From positions 1 to 40,892 of the forward strand of contig JAFQRH010000013.1 of NCBI GenBank assembly GCA_017410165.1: a DNA stretch of 40,892 nucleotides, in the 5' to 3' direction. Below are positions 1 to 8,277 of this stretch, one piece after another. Source of the DNA: Alistipes sp. Lineage in GTDB: Bacteria; Bacteroidota; Bacteroidia; Bacteroidales; Rikenellaceae. Made by a program: the position numbers and the translations under genes. The notes below the pieces were generated by a model, which saw only the letters and a list, made by a program, of their open reading frames with translations, was not told the origin of the DNA and did no database searches. Position 1 is the first letter of the stretch. Each line of letters starts with the position of its first letter.

Positions 1-5
1 CACCC

Positions 6-42
6 AAAAAAAGCGGTCACAATCTCTTGTAACCGCTTTTTT
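6..42 (-). terminator. Intrinsic terminator of clpB (probably bidirectional)
   Basis: An inverted repeat with arms at 6-19 and 29-42 (core AGCGGT/ACCGCT, one mismatch near the loop) has A-runs on its left and T-runs on its right, so it reads as a hairpin followed by a U tract on both strands. It lies about 30 bases after the clpB stop codon. Confidence 0.8.
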
Positions 43-74
43 CGTAAGAGGGCCTTCACCCCCCCCTCGCTGCG

Positions 75-2678
75 CTAATTGGAGAAGCACAGCGCATCGC
101 CCTGCACATCTATCGAAATCGGCTTCTCGCGATTCACATCGCCTGCAAGGATTCGCTTCGAGAGCGTATTGACCACCTCGCGCTGAATGGTACGCTTGAC
201 CGGACGCGCACCGAAGAGTGCATCGTAGCCGTTGCGTGCAATCCAATCGCGTGCGGCGGTGGTGTAGTCGAGCGATATGCCGTTGTGCGACAACATCTTA
301 CGAATTGTGTGCATCTGCATATCGACAATCTTGCGAATGTCGCCCTCGGTGAGCGGCTCGAAGAGTACAATCTCGTCGATACGGTTCAAAAATTCGGGTT
401 TGAGTTGCTTTTTGAGCAGTTCGATCACCTCGCCACGCGTGCGCTCGACAACCTCTGCCGGCATCGCTCCGTCCGCCTGTGGCGTGGCTGCCGCGAAACT
501 CTCCTGAATCAGGTGCGAGCCCATATTGGAGGTCATAATGATTATCGTGTTGCGGAAATCGACCGTGCGCCCCTTGTTATCGGTCAGTCGGCCATCGTCG
601 AGCACCTGCAACAAAATGTTGAAAACGTCGGGATGCGCCTTTTCGATTTCGTCGAGCAAAACCACCGAATATGGCTTGCGTCGCACCGCCTCGGTCAGTT
701 GGCCGCCCTCGTCGTAACCGACATATCCCGGAGGCGCACCGACCAAGCGCGATACGCTGTGACGCTCCTGATACTCACTCATATCGATACGCGTTATCAT
801 ATTCTCGTCGTTGAACAGAAACTCCGCCAACGCCTTCGCCAACTCGGTCTTTCCGACACCCGTCGTACCCAAAAAGATGAATGAACCAATCGGTTTTCGC
901 GGGTCGTTCAGTCCGGCACGCGAACGGCGCACAGCATCCGAAATCACGCTTATTGCCTCGTGCTGACCCACCACTCGACGGTGGAGTTCCTCCTCCAAAC
1001 GCAGCAACTTTTCGCGCTCCGAGGAGAGCATTCGCGCAACCGGTATGCCGGTCCAACGCGACACCACCTCGGCGATATCCTGCGACGACACCTCCTCGCG
1101 AATCATCTGCCCCGAAGCGGTGGTTGCACGCAACTGCTCCTGCAAGCCGTCAATCTGTCGCTCGGCATCGACAATCTTGCCGTAGCGAATCTCCGCCACA
1201 CGACCGTAATCGCCCTGACGCTCTGCCTGTTGCGCCTCGATTTTCAGCCGTTCGATGGCATCCTTGTTCTGCTGTATTTTGCGCAGTATGTCGCGTTCGC
1301 CCTCCCACTTGGCACGCTTCTCGGAGACCTTTGCGTGCAGCTCCTCAATCTCGCGGTCGAGACGCTCCACGCGGTCGGTGTCGTTTTCGCGGCGGATTGC
1401 TTCGCGCTCGATTTCGAGTTGTCGCTGTCGGCGTTCGAGCGAATCGACCTCCTCCGGCACGGAGTTCATCTCCAAGCGCAGACGCGAAGCCGCCTCGTCG
1501 ATGAGGTCTATCGCCTTGTCGGGCAGAAAACGCGACGTGATGTAGCGGTGCGAGAGTTCGACCGCCGCCACTATCGCCTCGTCACGGATACGCACCTGAT
1601 GGTGGTTTTCGTAACGCTCTTTGAGTCCGCGCAGAATCGCCACCGCATCGTCGGTGGTCGGCTCATCGACCATAACCTTCTGGAAACGACGCTCCAAGGC
1701 CTTGTCCTGCTCGAAATATTTCTGGAACTCGTCGAGCGTCGTTGCGCCTATCGTGCGCAGTTCGCCTCGCGCCAATGCCGGTTTGAGGATGTTTGCCGCA
1801 TCCATCGCACCGCTCGACTTGCCGGCACCGACCAGCGTGTGAATCTCGTCGATGAAGAGCAGTATCTCGCCCTCGGCCGCTACAACCTCCTGCACGACCG
1901 CCTTCAAACGCTCCTCAAACTCGCCCTGATACTTCGCACCGGCGATGAGCGCACCCATATCGAGCGAAAATACCTGCTTCGAGCGCAACGTCTCCGGCAC
2001 ATCGCCATCGACAATTCGGTGGGCGATGCCCTCGGCGATGGCGGTCTTTCCGACACCCGCCTCACCGACCAGAATTGGGTTGTTCTTGGTGCGGCGCGAG
2101 AGTATCTGCAACACGCGTCGAATCTCCTCGTCGCGCCCGATAACCGGGTCCAAACGCCCCTGTCGCGCCTGTTCGTTGAGGTTTATTGCGTACTTGCCAA
2201 GCGCGTCGAACTCCTGCTGCGAGGTCTGCGACGTGACGGTCGCACCCTTGCGGAATTGGCGCACCGCCTCGACGAGCTCCTTCTCGGTGGCACCCGCCGC
2301 TTTGAGCATCTCCGAGCAACGTCCGCGCTCGGCAACAAGCCCCAACAAGAGGTGTTCGACCGAGGCGTACTTGTCGGAAAAGGTCTTCGTAAAGTCGATG
2401 GCGCGCTGCACCACCTTCGAGGTGTCGCCGGCAAAGAATGGCTCGCCACCCTCGACCTTCGGCAATGCACGCACCGCTTCGGCAACCTCGCCACGCAGCG
2501 AGCGTACATTCACACCGACACGTCCCAGCAGAAATGCGCCCAGCGAGTCGTCTTCGGCGACGAGAGCACCGAGCAGATGTAACGGCTCGACCGCCTGCTG
2601 CGAGTTCGAGCGCGCCAAAGCAACGGCGTTTTGTAACGCCTCTTGTGCCTTAATCGTAAGTGAATTGATGTTTGCCAT
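75..2678 (-). CDS. clpB: ATP-dependent chaperone ClpB (disaggregase)
   Basis: Full-length 867-residue Hsp100 disaggregase, the usual length. As a cytosolic hexamer it pulls polypeptides out of aggregates together with DnaK. Visible in order: the double ClpN repeat (about 1-145), the first AAA+ module with Walker A GEAGVGKT at 205-212 and Walker B ending LLFIDEIH, a long charged coiled-coil middle domain (about 400-530) that marks ClpB rather than ClpA or ClpC, and a second AAA+ module with Walker A GTTGVGKT and Walker B VVLLDEIEKAH. The C-terminal D2-small domain (ARPVKRTIQREV) is intact. It is monocistronic, has its own terminator, and diverges from dnaX. Heat or stress induction is expected for the family; a triple repeat upstream is a candidate control site. 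Confidence 0.97.
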   Translation of the reverse strand: MANINSLTIKAQEALQNAVALARSNSQQAVEPLHLLGALVAEDDSLGAFLLGRVGVNVRSLRGEVAEAVRALPKVEGGEPFFAGDTSKVVQRAIDFTKTFSDKYASVEHLLLGLVAERGRCSEMLKAAGATEKELVEAVRQFRKGATVTSQTSQQEFDALGKYAINLNEQARQGRLDPVIGRDEEIRRVLQILSRRTKNNPILVGEAGVGKTAIAEGIAHRIVDGDVPETLRSKQVFSLDMGALIAGAKYQGEFEERLKAVVQEVVAAEGEILLFIDEIHTLVGAGKSSGAMDAANILKPALARGELRTIGATTLDEFQKYFEQDKALERRFQKVMVDEPTTDDAVAILRGLKERYENHHQVRIRDEAIVAAVELSHRYITSRFLPDKAIDLIDEAASRLRLEMNSVPEEVDSLERRQRQLEIEREAIRRENDTDRVERLDREIEELHAKVSEKRAKWEGERDILRKIQQNKDAIERLKIEAQQAERQGDYGRVAEIRYGKIVDAERQIDGLQEQLRATTASGQMIREEVSSQDIAEVVSRWTGIPVARMLSSEREKLLRLEEELHRRVVGQHEAISVISDAVRRSRAGLNDPRKPIGSFIFLGTTGVGKTELAKALAEFLFNDENMITRIDMSEYQERHSVSRLVGAPPGYVGYDEGGQLTEAVRRKPYSVVLLDEIEKAHPDVFNILLQVLDDGRLTDNKGRTVDFRNTIIIMTSNMGSHLIQESFAAATPQADGAMPAEVVERTRGEVIELLKKQLKPEFLNRIDEIVLFEPLTEGDIRKIVDMQMHTIRKMLSHNGISLDYTTAARDWIARNGYDALFGARPVKRTIQREVVNTLSKRILAGDVNREKPISIDVQGDALCFSN

Positions 2679-2707
2679 AATGTTTTCGTCTTTTTTGTTT
2701 ATATCTT

Positions 2708-2760
2708 TTTTCTAACTCATTGCCACTTTTCTGACTCATTGCCACTTTTCTAACTCATCA
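2708..2760. repeat. Three tandem 19-bp repeats upstream of clpB
   Basis: Copies at 2708-2726, 2727-2745 and a partial one at 2746-2760, with unit TTTTCTRACTCATTGCCAC on the plus strand. They begin 30 bp upstream of the clpB start, where a promoter or operator would lie. Copies 1 and 2 differ at one base. No protein-coding explanation was seen. A role in stress control of clpB is an inference from position. Confidence 0.8.
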
Positions 2761-2917
2761 TCCCCTCAAACGCTTTGCCAAACGCCACACGGCGTGGTAT
2801 CTGTGCCATTTTCCGACGAAATGTCGGGCGTTGTCACGCAAATATGCCATTCGAGCGTCATTTTGTCCGAAATAATCGGTGTCGCTTGCGAAATTTTTCG
2901 TACATTTGTCGCTGATT

Positions 2918-4888
2918 ATGGAACAGTTCGTAGTATCGGCACGCAAATATCGTCCGGCGACCTTCGCATCGGTTGTCGGTCAGAAGCATATCACTTCGAC
3001 CTTGAAGAACGCCATCGAGCGCAATCAGTTGGCTCACGCCTACCTGTTTTGCGGTCCGCGAGGTGTCGGCAAGACCACCTGTGCGCGTATCTTTGCCAAG
3101 GCAATCAACTGCCTCAACCCGTCGGGTGCCGAGGCGTGCAACGAGTGCGATTCGTGCCGCTCGTTCAACGAGGGCCGTTCGCTCAACATCCACGAACTCG
3201 ACGCCGCGTCGAACAACTCGGTCGAGGATATCCGTAACCTCATCGAACAGACGCGCGTCATTCCGCAAATCGGTCACTACTCGGTATTCATCATCGACGA
3301 GGTGCATATGCTCTCGCAGGCGGCGTTCAATGCTTTCCTGAAAACGCTCGAAGAGCCGCCACAGCACGCGGTGTTCATCCTCGCAACCACCGAGAAGCAT
3401 AAGATTATCCCGACCATCCTGTCGCGTTGTCAGATATACGACTTCAACCGTATCCGCGTCGAGGATGCTGTCGAGTACCTGAAATATATCGCCTCGCAGG
3501 AGGGTGTGACGGCCGACGAAGAGTCGCTCAACCTCATCGCCCAGAAGGCGGATGGCGGTATGCGTGATGCGCTGTCGATGTTCGACAAGGCGGTATCGTT
3601 CTGCGGTACGTCGCTCGAATATCGCACCGTGGCGCAGACGCTCAACGTCCTCGATTACGACACCTATTTCCGCTTCACGGACCTGCTCCGCGAAGGCGAC
3701 TACATCAACGCCTTGCTCGATTTCGACCGTGTGCTCTCGAAGGGCTTTTCGGGTCAAATCTTTATGCACGGTCTCAATCAGCACCTGCGCGACCTGCTCG
3801 TGGCCAAAGGTCCGGCAATCTCGCTTATCGAATATACGGGTGCGCTGATGGAGCGTTATCGCCGACAGGCGGAGGTGTGCGATACGGCATTTCTGTTCGG
3901 TGCTATCTCGCTGCTCTCGGAGGCAGACGGCCGACTACGAACGGCGTCGAACCAACGACTGCTGGTGGAGCTTACGCTGATGAAGATTGCCGCCCTCGCT
4001 CAAAAAAAAAATAGCGGACTGAACCTCCCCGACGAGGAGCACTACCCGCTTCCAGACCTTACATCAACACCTAAACAAGTTGTAGCACAGCAAGTTGCGC
4101 CTGCACCACAACCCGTTTCGGCGGCTCCGAGTGGGGTGTCGAGCGTTGTGTCAAGTGTGGCTCCGAGTGGGGTGTCAAATGTGGCTCCGAGTGGGGCGTC
4201 AAATGTGGCTCCGAGTGCGCCGACCACGCCACCTGCACAGCCGAGTGTTGCGCCTCAACCGAGCGTTCAACCGAGCGTTCAACCGAGCATTCAACCGAGC
4301 ATTCAACCGAGCATTCAACCGAGCATTCAACCGACCGCGCAGCAACCTATTCAGCCAAGCGTTCAGCCGGTGGCGCAGCCGAGCGTTCAACCGAGCGCAC
4401 CGCAACCCGCACAGCCGGCAATGCCTCGCACGCGCAGAAGCGGTCTTGTTCCGGGTGGTTCGCTCACGTCGCTACTCAACCGTATGAGTGGCGGAGCGGA
4501 TGGCGAGGGTGATGCGGTGCATCACGTGGACCCCGAGAGCGAGCAGAAACTCACCGCCAAGCGCGACGAGATTGTTGAGATGCTCGGCCGCGAGTATCCG
4601 ATGCTCAAATCGGTGGTCGAGGGGTTGCGATTCGAGGGTAACAAGATGGTGTTGGAGGTGCCGACCGACTCCCTGCGCGAGGAGTTGCGCCACACACGAA
4701 GCGAGATATTGGAGAGTGTGTCGCTCGTGGCAGAGATTAACGGCGTGCTCGACTTGGAGGTGATTTTGAAGGAGGTCGAAGTGAAACTTCGTCCCGTGAA
4801 ACTCGAAGACCGTCTGCGCCATATCGAGTCGAAGAGTGGCGAGGTGTTCCACACGCTCTGCAAGGCGCTGGATTTGGATGTGGAGTAG
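2918..4888 (+). CDS. dnaX: DNA polymerase III subunits gamma/tau
   Basis: Clamp-loader ATPase (tau form, 656 residues from ATG 2918) that loads the sliding clamp and links polymerases at the fork. Seen: Walker A GPRGVGKT (46-53), four zinc-ligand cysteines (C65, C74, C77, C80), Walker B IIDEVHML (about 125-132), and clamp-loader domains II-III to about residue 360. A Pro/Gln/Ser low-complexity linker (about 390-510) precedes a conserved tau-type C-terminal domain. A GTG 39 bases upstream (2879) is in frame, but family alignment from memory favours ATG 2918, where MEQFVVSARKYRP matches the usual N-terminus. A TACATTTG box (2901-2908) sits just before the ATG. An A10 run at codons 362-365 could give a short gamma-type product. 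The first array gene starts 2 bp after the stop. Confidence 0.96.
   Translation: MEQFVVSARKYRPATFASVVGQKHITSTLKNAIERNQLAHAYLFCGPRGVGKTTCARIFAKAINCLNPSGAEACNECDSCRSFNEGRSLNIHELDAASNNSVEDIRNLIEQTRVIPQIGHYSVFIIDEVHMLSQAAFNAFLKTLEEPPQHAVFILATTEKHKIIPTILSRCQIYDFNRIRVEDAVEYLKYIASQEGVTADEESLNLIAQKADGGMRDALSMFDKAVSFCGTSLEYRTVAQTLNVLDYDTYFRFTDLLREGDYINALLDFDRVLSKGFSGQIFMHGLNQHLRDLLVAKGPAISLIEYTGALMERYRRQAEVCDTAFLFGAISLLSEADGRLRTASNQRLLVELTLMKIAALAQKKNSGLNLPDEEHYPLPDLTSTPKQVVAQQVAPAPQPVSAAPSGVSSVVSSVAPSGVSNVAPSGASNVAPSAPTTPPAQPSVAPQPSVQPSVQPSIQPSIQPSIQPSIQPTAQQPIQPSVQPVAQPSVQPSAPQPAQPAMPRTRRSGLVPGGSLTSLLNRMSGGADGEGDAVHHVDPESEQKLTAKRDEIVEMLGREYPMLKSVVEGLRFEGNKMVLEVPTDSLREELRHTRSEILESVSLVAEINGVLDLEVILKEVEVKLRPVKLEDRLRHIESKSGEVFHTLCKALDLDVE
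4001..4022 (+). promoter_or_regulatory. Candidate slippage/frameshift site in dnaX
   Basis: C at 4001 is followed by ten A residues (4002-4011), read in frame as CAA AAA AAA AAT. Slipping to the -1 frame meets TAG at 4012-4014 at once; slipping to the +1 frame meets TGA at 4020-4022. Either event would end the protein at about 365-367 residues, right after clamp-loader domain III, which is where a gamma subunit should end. Thermus thermophilus dnaX uses transcriptional slippage at an A9 run, and E. coli dnaX uses -1 frameshifting on an A-rich heptamer. That slippage happens here is an inference. Confidence 0.6.
4148..4332 (+). repeat. In-frame minisatellites in the dnaX linker
   Basis: Three 24-bp units at 4148-4171, 4172-4195 and 4196-4219 encode VxSVAPSG/VSNVAPSG-like octapeptides. 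Six 12-bp units (GAGCRTTCAACC) at 4261-4332 encode SVQP twice and SIQP four times. Both periods are multiples of three, so copy-number change would alter linker length without a frameshift. Confidence 0.9.
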
Positions 4889-4889
4889 G

Positions 4890-5399
4890 ATGAGCAGACG
4901 GATTTTTTATATATTTGTTTGCGTGCTTGCAATAGCGTTTAACGGCAATGCCCAAGCGATAACCGATTGTATCGTTATTGATTCGTTACGCATGGGTAAG
5001 AGTTACGGGCAGGGATTTGTTAAGGTGCTTGGTGTTCCCGATTCGAAGAATCAGCAGGATGCTGATGCAGACCCAAATATCTATGAATTACACTACGGGG
5101 AAGATAAATTTATATGGATTGAAGAAGAGAACTTATTAGTAGGTTGTACACTGAAAACGCCCCGATATTTGTTTAATAATATAATAAGGGTTGGTGATTC
5201 AATTGATAAAACCGGTTTGTTGGAAGGAGGAATAATAGATTATACACCAGAGAAAGACGGAGTGACGCGCCCATTCAAATTATGGAGCATAAAACGAGAG
5301 AAAAATGAAGCAATGCACTGCGGATATGAGGTACAATTCGTATATAATGAGTTGTTGTTAATAACGGAGATTCGGGTTATTGCTCTGGATTTGTTTTAG
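4890..5399 (+). CDS. Secreted array paralog 1, unknown function
   Basis: 169 residues. ATG 4890 is chosen because the signal peptide (MSRRIFYIFVCVLAIAF, then NGNAQ) begins there, 2 bp after the dnaX stop. No lipobox cysteine is present, so release by signal peptidase I to the periplasm or outside is likely. The mature part is the most divergent of the array but keeps the family plan: IDSLRMGKSY...LGVPDS near the N-terminus, YGEDKFIW in the middle, and NNIIRVGDSIDK before a variable C-terminal half. The short motif of helix plus LGxPD resembles BamE/SmpA-OmlA-type folds, but this is only an impression. No function is assigned. It is probably cotranscribed with dnaX. Confidence 0.8.
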   Translation: MSRRIFYIFVCVLAIAFNGNAQAITDCIVIDSLRMGKSYGQGFVKVLGVPDSKNQQDADADPNIYELHYGEDKFIWIEEENLLVGCTLKTPRYLFNNIIRVGDSIDKTGLLEGGIIDYTPEKDGVTRPFKLWSIKREKNEAMHCGYEVQFVYNELLLITEIRVIALDLF

Positions 5400-5469
5400 A
5401 TTACGCGTTCGGAAATTAAAAATGGATTTTTTGCTATCGTCCTTGTTGGAGCACGAGACTGCGAAAAGT

Positions 5470-5546
5470 TTGATTGGCAATCCGGATTAACGACATTGCG
5501 TTTTGGCGAATCGGAAGTGTAACGTAAACGATATTTAAACCAAATT
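5470..5546 (+). pseudogene. Remnant of a paralog-6-like gene (internal deletion)
   Basis: Bases 5470-5521 are identical to 7914-7965 inside paralog 6. The sequence then jumps to a match with 8244 onward, the 3' end of paralog 6 plus the spacer before paralog 7. The join lies at the 4-base word TGTA, present at both parental ends (7962-7965 and 8240-8243). About 278 bp are missing relative to paralog 6, and the gene's 5' half is not recognisable upstream. The segment 5400-5469 shows no clear match to any array member. Confidence 0.8.
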
Positions 5547-5555
5547 GTGCCGATA

Positions 5556-6077
5556 GTGAAACGATTTTTTTATATATTTGTTTGCGTGCTTGCAATAGCG
5601 TTTAACGGCAATACCCAGCAGCGTGTTGTCGTAAACGGTTTGCGAGTTTGCGAATTTTATTCGCGGGAACAGATGTATGAAGCGTTAGGCGGAGAGCCGG
5701 ATAAAGCGGAAGAGTCGGTTGAGTTCAAGGGGTTTTATGACTTTCACTATGGAAAGGACGTGTTTTATTGGAATAATAATTATACTCCTAACGAAAACGG
5801 ACTTGACCACTACTTTGGTGGTTGCCTAATTTATACCGACCGCTACGTGGTTTTTGATTCGATACGGGTGGGTGACCCGATATCGAAGTTAAAAACAGTG
5901 CCGGGAATGACAGAAGACTACCCTTGCAAGTACAAAGATGGCAAATGTGTAGGTGGTGGATATGTGGAGTGGTATCAGTCGGAAGAGTTAAGAAGAGATG
6001 GTATTGATGTATTCTTTTACTATGATGAATCGACTCAAAAGATAAATTGTATAGGCATTTTTTATATTTTTCTATAA
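5556..6077 (+). CDS. Secreted array paralog 2, unknown function
   Basis: 173 residues from GTG 5556. An in-frame GTG at 5547 is possible, but most paralogs share the start GTGAAACG. Signal peptide KRFFYIFVCVLAIAF ending NGNTQ. Mature protein: VVNGLRVCEFYSREQMYEAL with LGGEPDK, a central module EFKGFYDFHYGKDVFYW...YTPNENGLDHYFGG, the invariant block TDRYVVFDSIRVGDPI, and a C-terminal module GGGYVEWYQSEELRRDGI. The central module is nearly the same as in paralog 4 and the C-terminal module nearly the same as in paralog 3, a mosaic pattern. Two Cys (VCEF, FGGC) could pair after export. Function unknown. Confidence 0.82.
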   Translation: MKRFFYIFVCVLAIAFNGNTQQRVVVNGLRVCEFYSREQMYEALGGEPDKAEESVEFKGFYDFHYGKDVFYWNNNYTPNENGLDHYFGGCLIYTDRYVVFDSIRVGDPISKLKTVPGMTEDYPCKYKDGKCVGGGYVEWYQSEELRRDGIDVFFYYDESTQKINCIGIFYIFL

Positions 6078-6092
6078 TAGATTGGCTTGGAT

Positions 6093-6626
6093 GTGAAACG
6101 TATTCTGTCTATATTTGTTTATGCGCTTGCAATAGCATTTAACAGCATTGCCCAAGAGAAAGCCAAAGTTATCGTAAACGGTTTACAGCTCTGCGATACG
6201 TACACCCGAACACAGATGTATGAGGCATTAGGTGGCACACCGGATAAAATAGAGGCAGAAATGGAAGAGCCAGGTTCGTTTTGGTTTTATTACGGAAAAG
6301 ATGTGTTTTATTGGCGTTATGATGGAATGGATGCATATAAGGATGGTATAAACAACCATTGTTTTGGTGGCTGTCGGCTTTGTACAGACCGCTACGTGGT
6401 TTTTGATTCGATACGAGTGGGTGACCCGGTATCGAAGTTAAAAACAGTACCGGGAATGACAAAAGACCACCCTCGCAAGTACAAAGATGGCAAATGTGTA
6501 GGTGGGGGATATGTGGAGTGGTATCAGTCGGAAGAGTTAAGAAGAGATGGTATTGGTGTTATGTTTCACTATGATGAATTAACAAAAATAATAAATAGGA
6601 TACATATTTACGTCCTATTTTTATAG
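6093..6626 (+). CDS. Secreted array paralog 3, unknown function
   Basis: 177 residues. GTG 6093 is used by analogy with its neighbours; TTG 6087 is in frame just upstream. Signal peptide KRILSIFVYALAIAF ending NSIAQ. Central module is the second type, EEPGSFWFYYGKDVFYWRY...AYKDGI, shared with paralog 5, while the C-terminal module (GGGYVEWYQSEELRRDGI) is shared with paralog 2. The block TDRYVVFDSIRVGDPVSKLK is kept almost unchanged at the DNA level. Function unknown. Confidence 0.82.
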   Translation: MKRILSIFVYALAIAFNSIAQEKAKVIVNGLQLCDTYTRTQMYEALGGTPDKIEAEMEEPGSFWFYYGKDVFYWRYDGMDAYKDGINNHCFGGCRLCTDRYVVFDSIRVGDPVSKLKTVPGMTKDHPRKYKDGKCVGGGYVEWYQSEELRRDGIGVMFHYDELTKIINRIHIYVLFL

Positions 6627-6659
6627 TAAATTTATCTTGTGAAGAGTGTCCGCCTAATA

Positions 6660-7184
6660 ATGAAACGATTTTTTTATATATTTGTTTGCGTGCTTGCAAT
6701 AGCGTTTAACGGCAATGCACAACAAAGTAATGTTATCGTAAACGGTTTGCGAGTTTGCGAATTTTACTCACGCGAACAGATGTACGAAGCGTTAGGCGGA
6801 GAGCCGGATAAAGTCGAAGAATCAGTAGAATTCAAAGGGTTTTATGACTTTCACTATGGAAAGGATATTTTTTATTGGAATAATAATTATACTCCTAACG
6901 AAAATGGACTTGACCACTACTTTGGTGGTTGCCTAATTTATACCGACCGTTATGTGGTTTTTGATTCGATACGGGTGGGAGATTTGATAGAGAAGTTGAA
7001 AACAGTACCGGGTATAACGGAAAACCATCCTCGCAAGTACAAAGATGGTAAAGAAGTGGATGGGGGATACATAATATGGTATCAATCGGAAGAGTTGCGT
7101 AAAGATTATATTTGGGTGACATTCTATTACGACGAATCTACTCAAACGATAAGTTATATAGAGGTTATATATAACTTTTTATAG
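6660..7184 (+). CDS. Secreted array paralog 4, unknown function
   Basis: 174 residues from ATG 6660, the only late array member with an ATG start in the ..GAAACG context; an in-frame GTG at 6639 would add seven residues before the signal peptide and is less likely. Signal peptide KRFFYIFVCVLAIAF, then NGNAQ. The N-terminal and central modules match paralog 2 (DFHYGKDIFYWNNNY, YTPNENGLDHYFGG). The C-terminal module, GGYIIWYQSEELRKDYIWVT, matches paralog 7 instead. It is therefore a clear chimera of the two. Function unknown. Confidence 0.82.
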   Translation: MKRFFYIFVCVLAIAFNGNAQQSNVIVNGLRVCEFYSREQMYEALGGEPDKVEESVEFKGFYDFHYGKDIFYWNNNYTPNENGLDHYFGGCLIYTDRYVVFDSIRVGDLIEKLKTVPGITENHPRKYKDGKEVDGGYIIWYQSEELRKDYIWVTFYYDESTQTISYIEVIYNFL

Positions 7185-7217
7185 TGAATTTGTTGTGTTG
7201 AGAACAAATACTTGATA

Positions 7218-7727
7218 GTGAAACGAATATTTTTTATTTTGATATTGTTATTGGCAATGATTGTTAATAGCAATGCCCAAGAGAAAGCCAAAGTTGTCGT
7301 AAACGGTTTACAGGTCTGCGATATGTACACCCGAGCACAGATGTATGAGGCATTAGGCGGCACACCGGATAAAATAGAGGCAAACATAGAAGAGCCGGGA
7401 TCATTTTCGTTTTATTACGGAAAAGATATGTTTTATTGGCGCTATGAGGGGTTGGATGCATATAAAGATGGTATAGATCATCACTGTTTTGGCGGTTGCC
7501 ACATTTATACCGACCGCTACGTGGTTTTTGATTCGATACGGGTGGGCGACCCGATATCGAAACTATCTGCTTTGCACGGGGAAACAGAAGATATGCCGGA
7601 ATTGGGATGTGTGGAGTGGTATCCATCGAAAGCCGAAAGAAATCGCGACGGTATGGATGTTCGTTTTTATTATAACGAAACAAGTCGTACAATAAGTCGA
7701 ATAGAAATATTTGTATATTTTTTATAA
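7218..7727 (+). CDS. Secreted array paralog 5, unknown function
   Basis: 169 residues from GTG 7218 (TTG 7212 is in frame). The signal peptide is a variant, [15 protein letters not shown] then NSNAQ. Central module as in paralog 3 (EEPGSFSFYYGKDMFYWRY). The TDRYVVFDSIRVGDPISKL block is followed by a C-terminal half not shared with the others (ALHGETEDMPELGCVEWYPS). Its 5' leader and first codons reappear as a remnant at 9415-9475. Function unknown. Confidence 0.82.
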   Translation: MKRIFFILILLLAMIVNSNAQEKAKVVVNGLQVCDMYTRAQMYEALGGTPDKIEANIEEPGSFSFYYGKDMFYWRYEGLDAYKDGIDHHCFGGCHIYTDRYVVFDSIRVGDPISKLSALHGETEDMPELGCVEWYPSKAERNRDGMDVRFYYNETSRTISRIEIFVYFL

Positions 7728-7753
7728 TCAAATGTCCTTAATCGCGTAAGATT

Positions 7754-8260
7754 TTGAAGAGGTGTTGTGTTGTAATAGTTGTTTTATGGTTGTCATTATT
7801 TGATGGATATGCTCAAACAAAGTCGGCGATTAACATCAATACATTGGCAATTGGCGAGAAGTATTCGCGAGAGGAGATTGTTGCTACATTAGGAACCCCT
7901 GACAGCGAAGAGGTTGATTGGCAATCCGGATTAACGACATTGCGTTTTGGCGAATCGGAAGTGTATTGGTATAACGATAATCACGCATGGGATAAAGAGC
8001 GCAATATGATATGGGGTGTAAGGTTGCAAGATAACCGTTTTGCGTTGCAAAATAGTATTAGAGTAGGTACTTTGGCAGATAATCTCCCTCTTTATGGCTC
8101 AATCCTTAGCGAAAGGGTGTTGAGTGGAGGTAAAAATAGGGTCATTTATTGGACGCCTACATCGTTGCCTGATTCTCTACAAGAGTCCTATTTAACGATG
8201 ATTTATGTGGATAATAACAATAAGATTGTTTTGATTCGTTGTAACGTAAACGATATTTAA
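7754..8260 (+). CDS. Secreted array paralog 6, divergent, unknown function
   Basis: 168 residues from TTG 7754; no ATG or GTG precedes the signal peptide (KRCCVVIVVLWLSLF...GYAQ), so the start is the least certain in the array. The fold plan is the same: INTLAIGEKYSREEIVATLG with TPDS, FGESEVYWYND, and NSIRVGTLADNLPLYG in place of the VFDSIRVGDPI block. It is the most distant of the later members. Part of it is duplicated as the remnant at 5470-5546. Function unknown. Confidence 0.78.
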   Translation: MKRCCVVIVVLWLSLFDGYAQTKSAININTLAIGEKYSREEIVATLGTPDSEEVDWQSGLTTLRFGESEVYWYNDNHAWDKERNMIWGVRLQDNRFALQNSIRVGTLADNLPLYGSILSERVLSGGKNRVIYWTPTSLPDSLQESYLTMIYVDNNNKIVLIRCNVNDI

Positions 8261-8277
8261 CCCAAATTGTGCCGATA

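Noticed and set aside
960..2582. A 540-codon open frame on the plus strand opposite clpB
   Set aside because: It is the antisense shadow of clpB, which has full-length family motifs; the shadow protein is His/Arg/Leu-rich without any domain.
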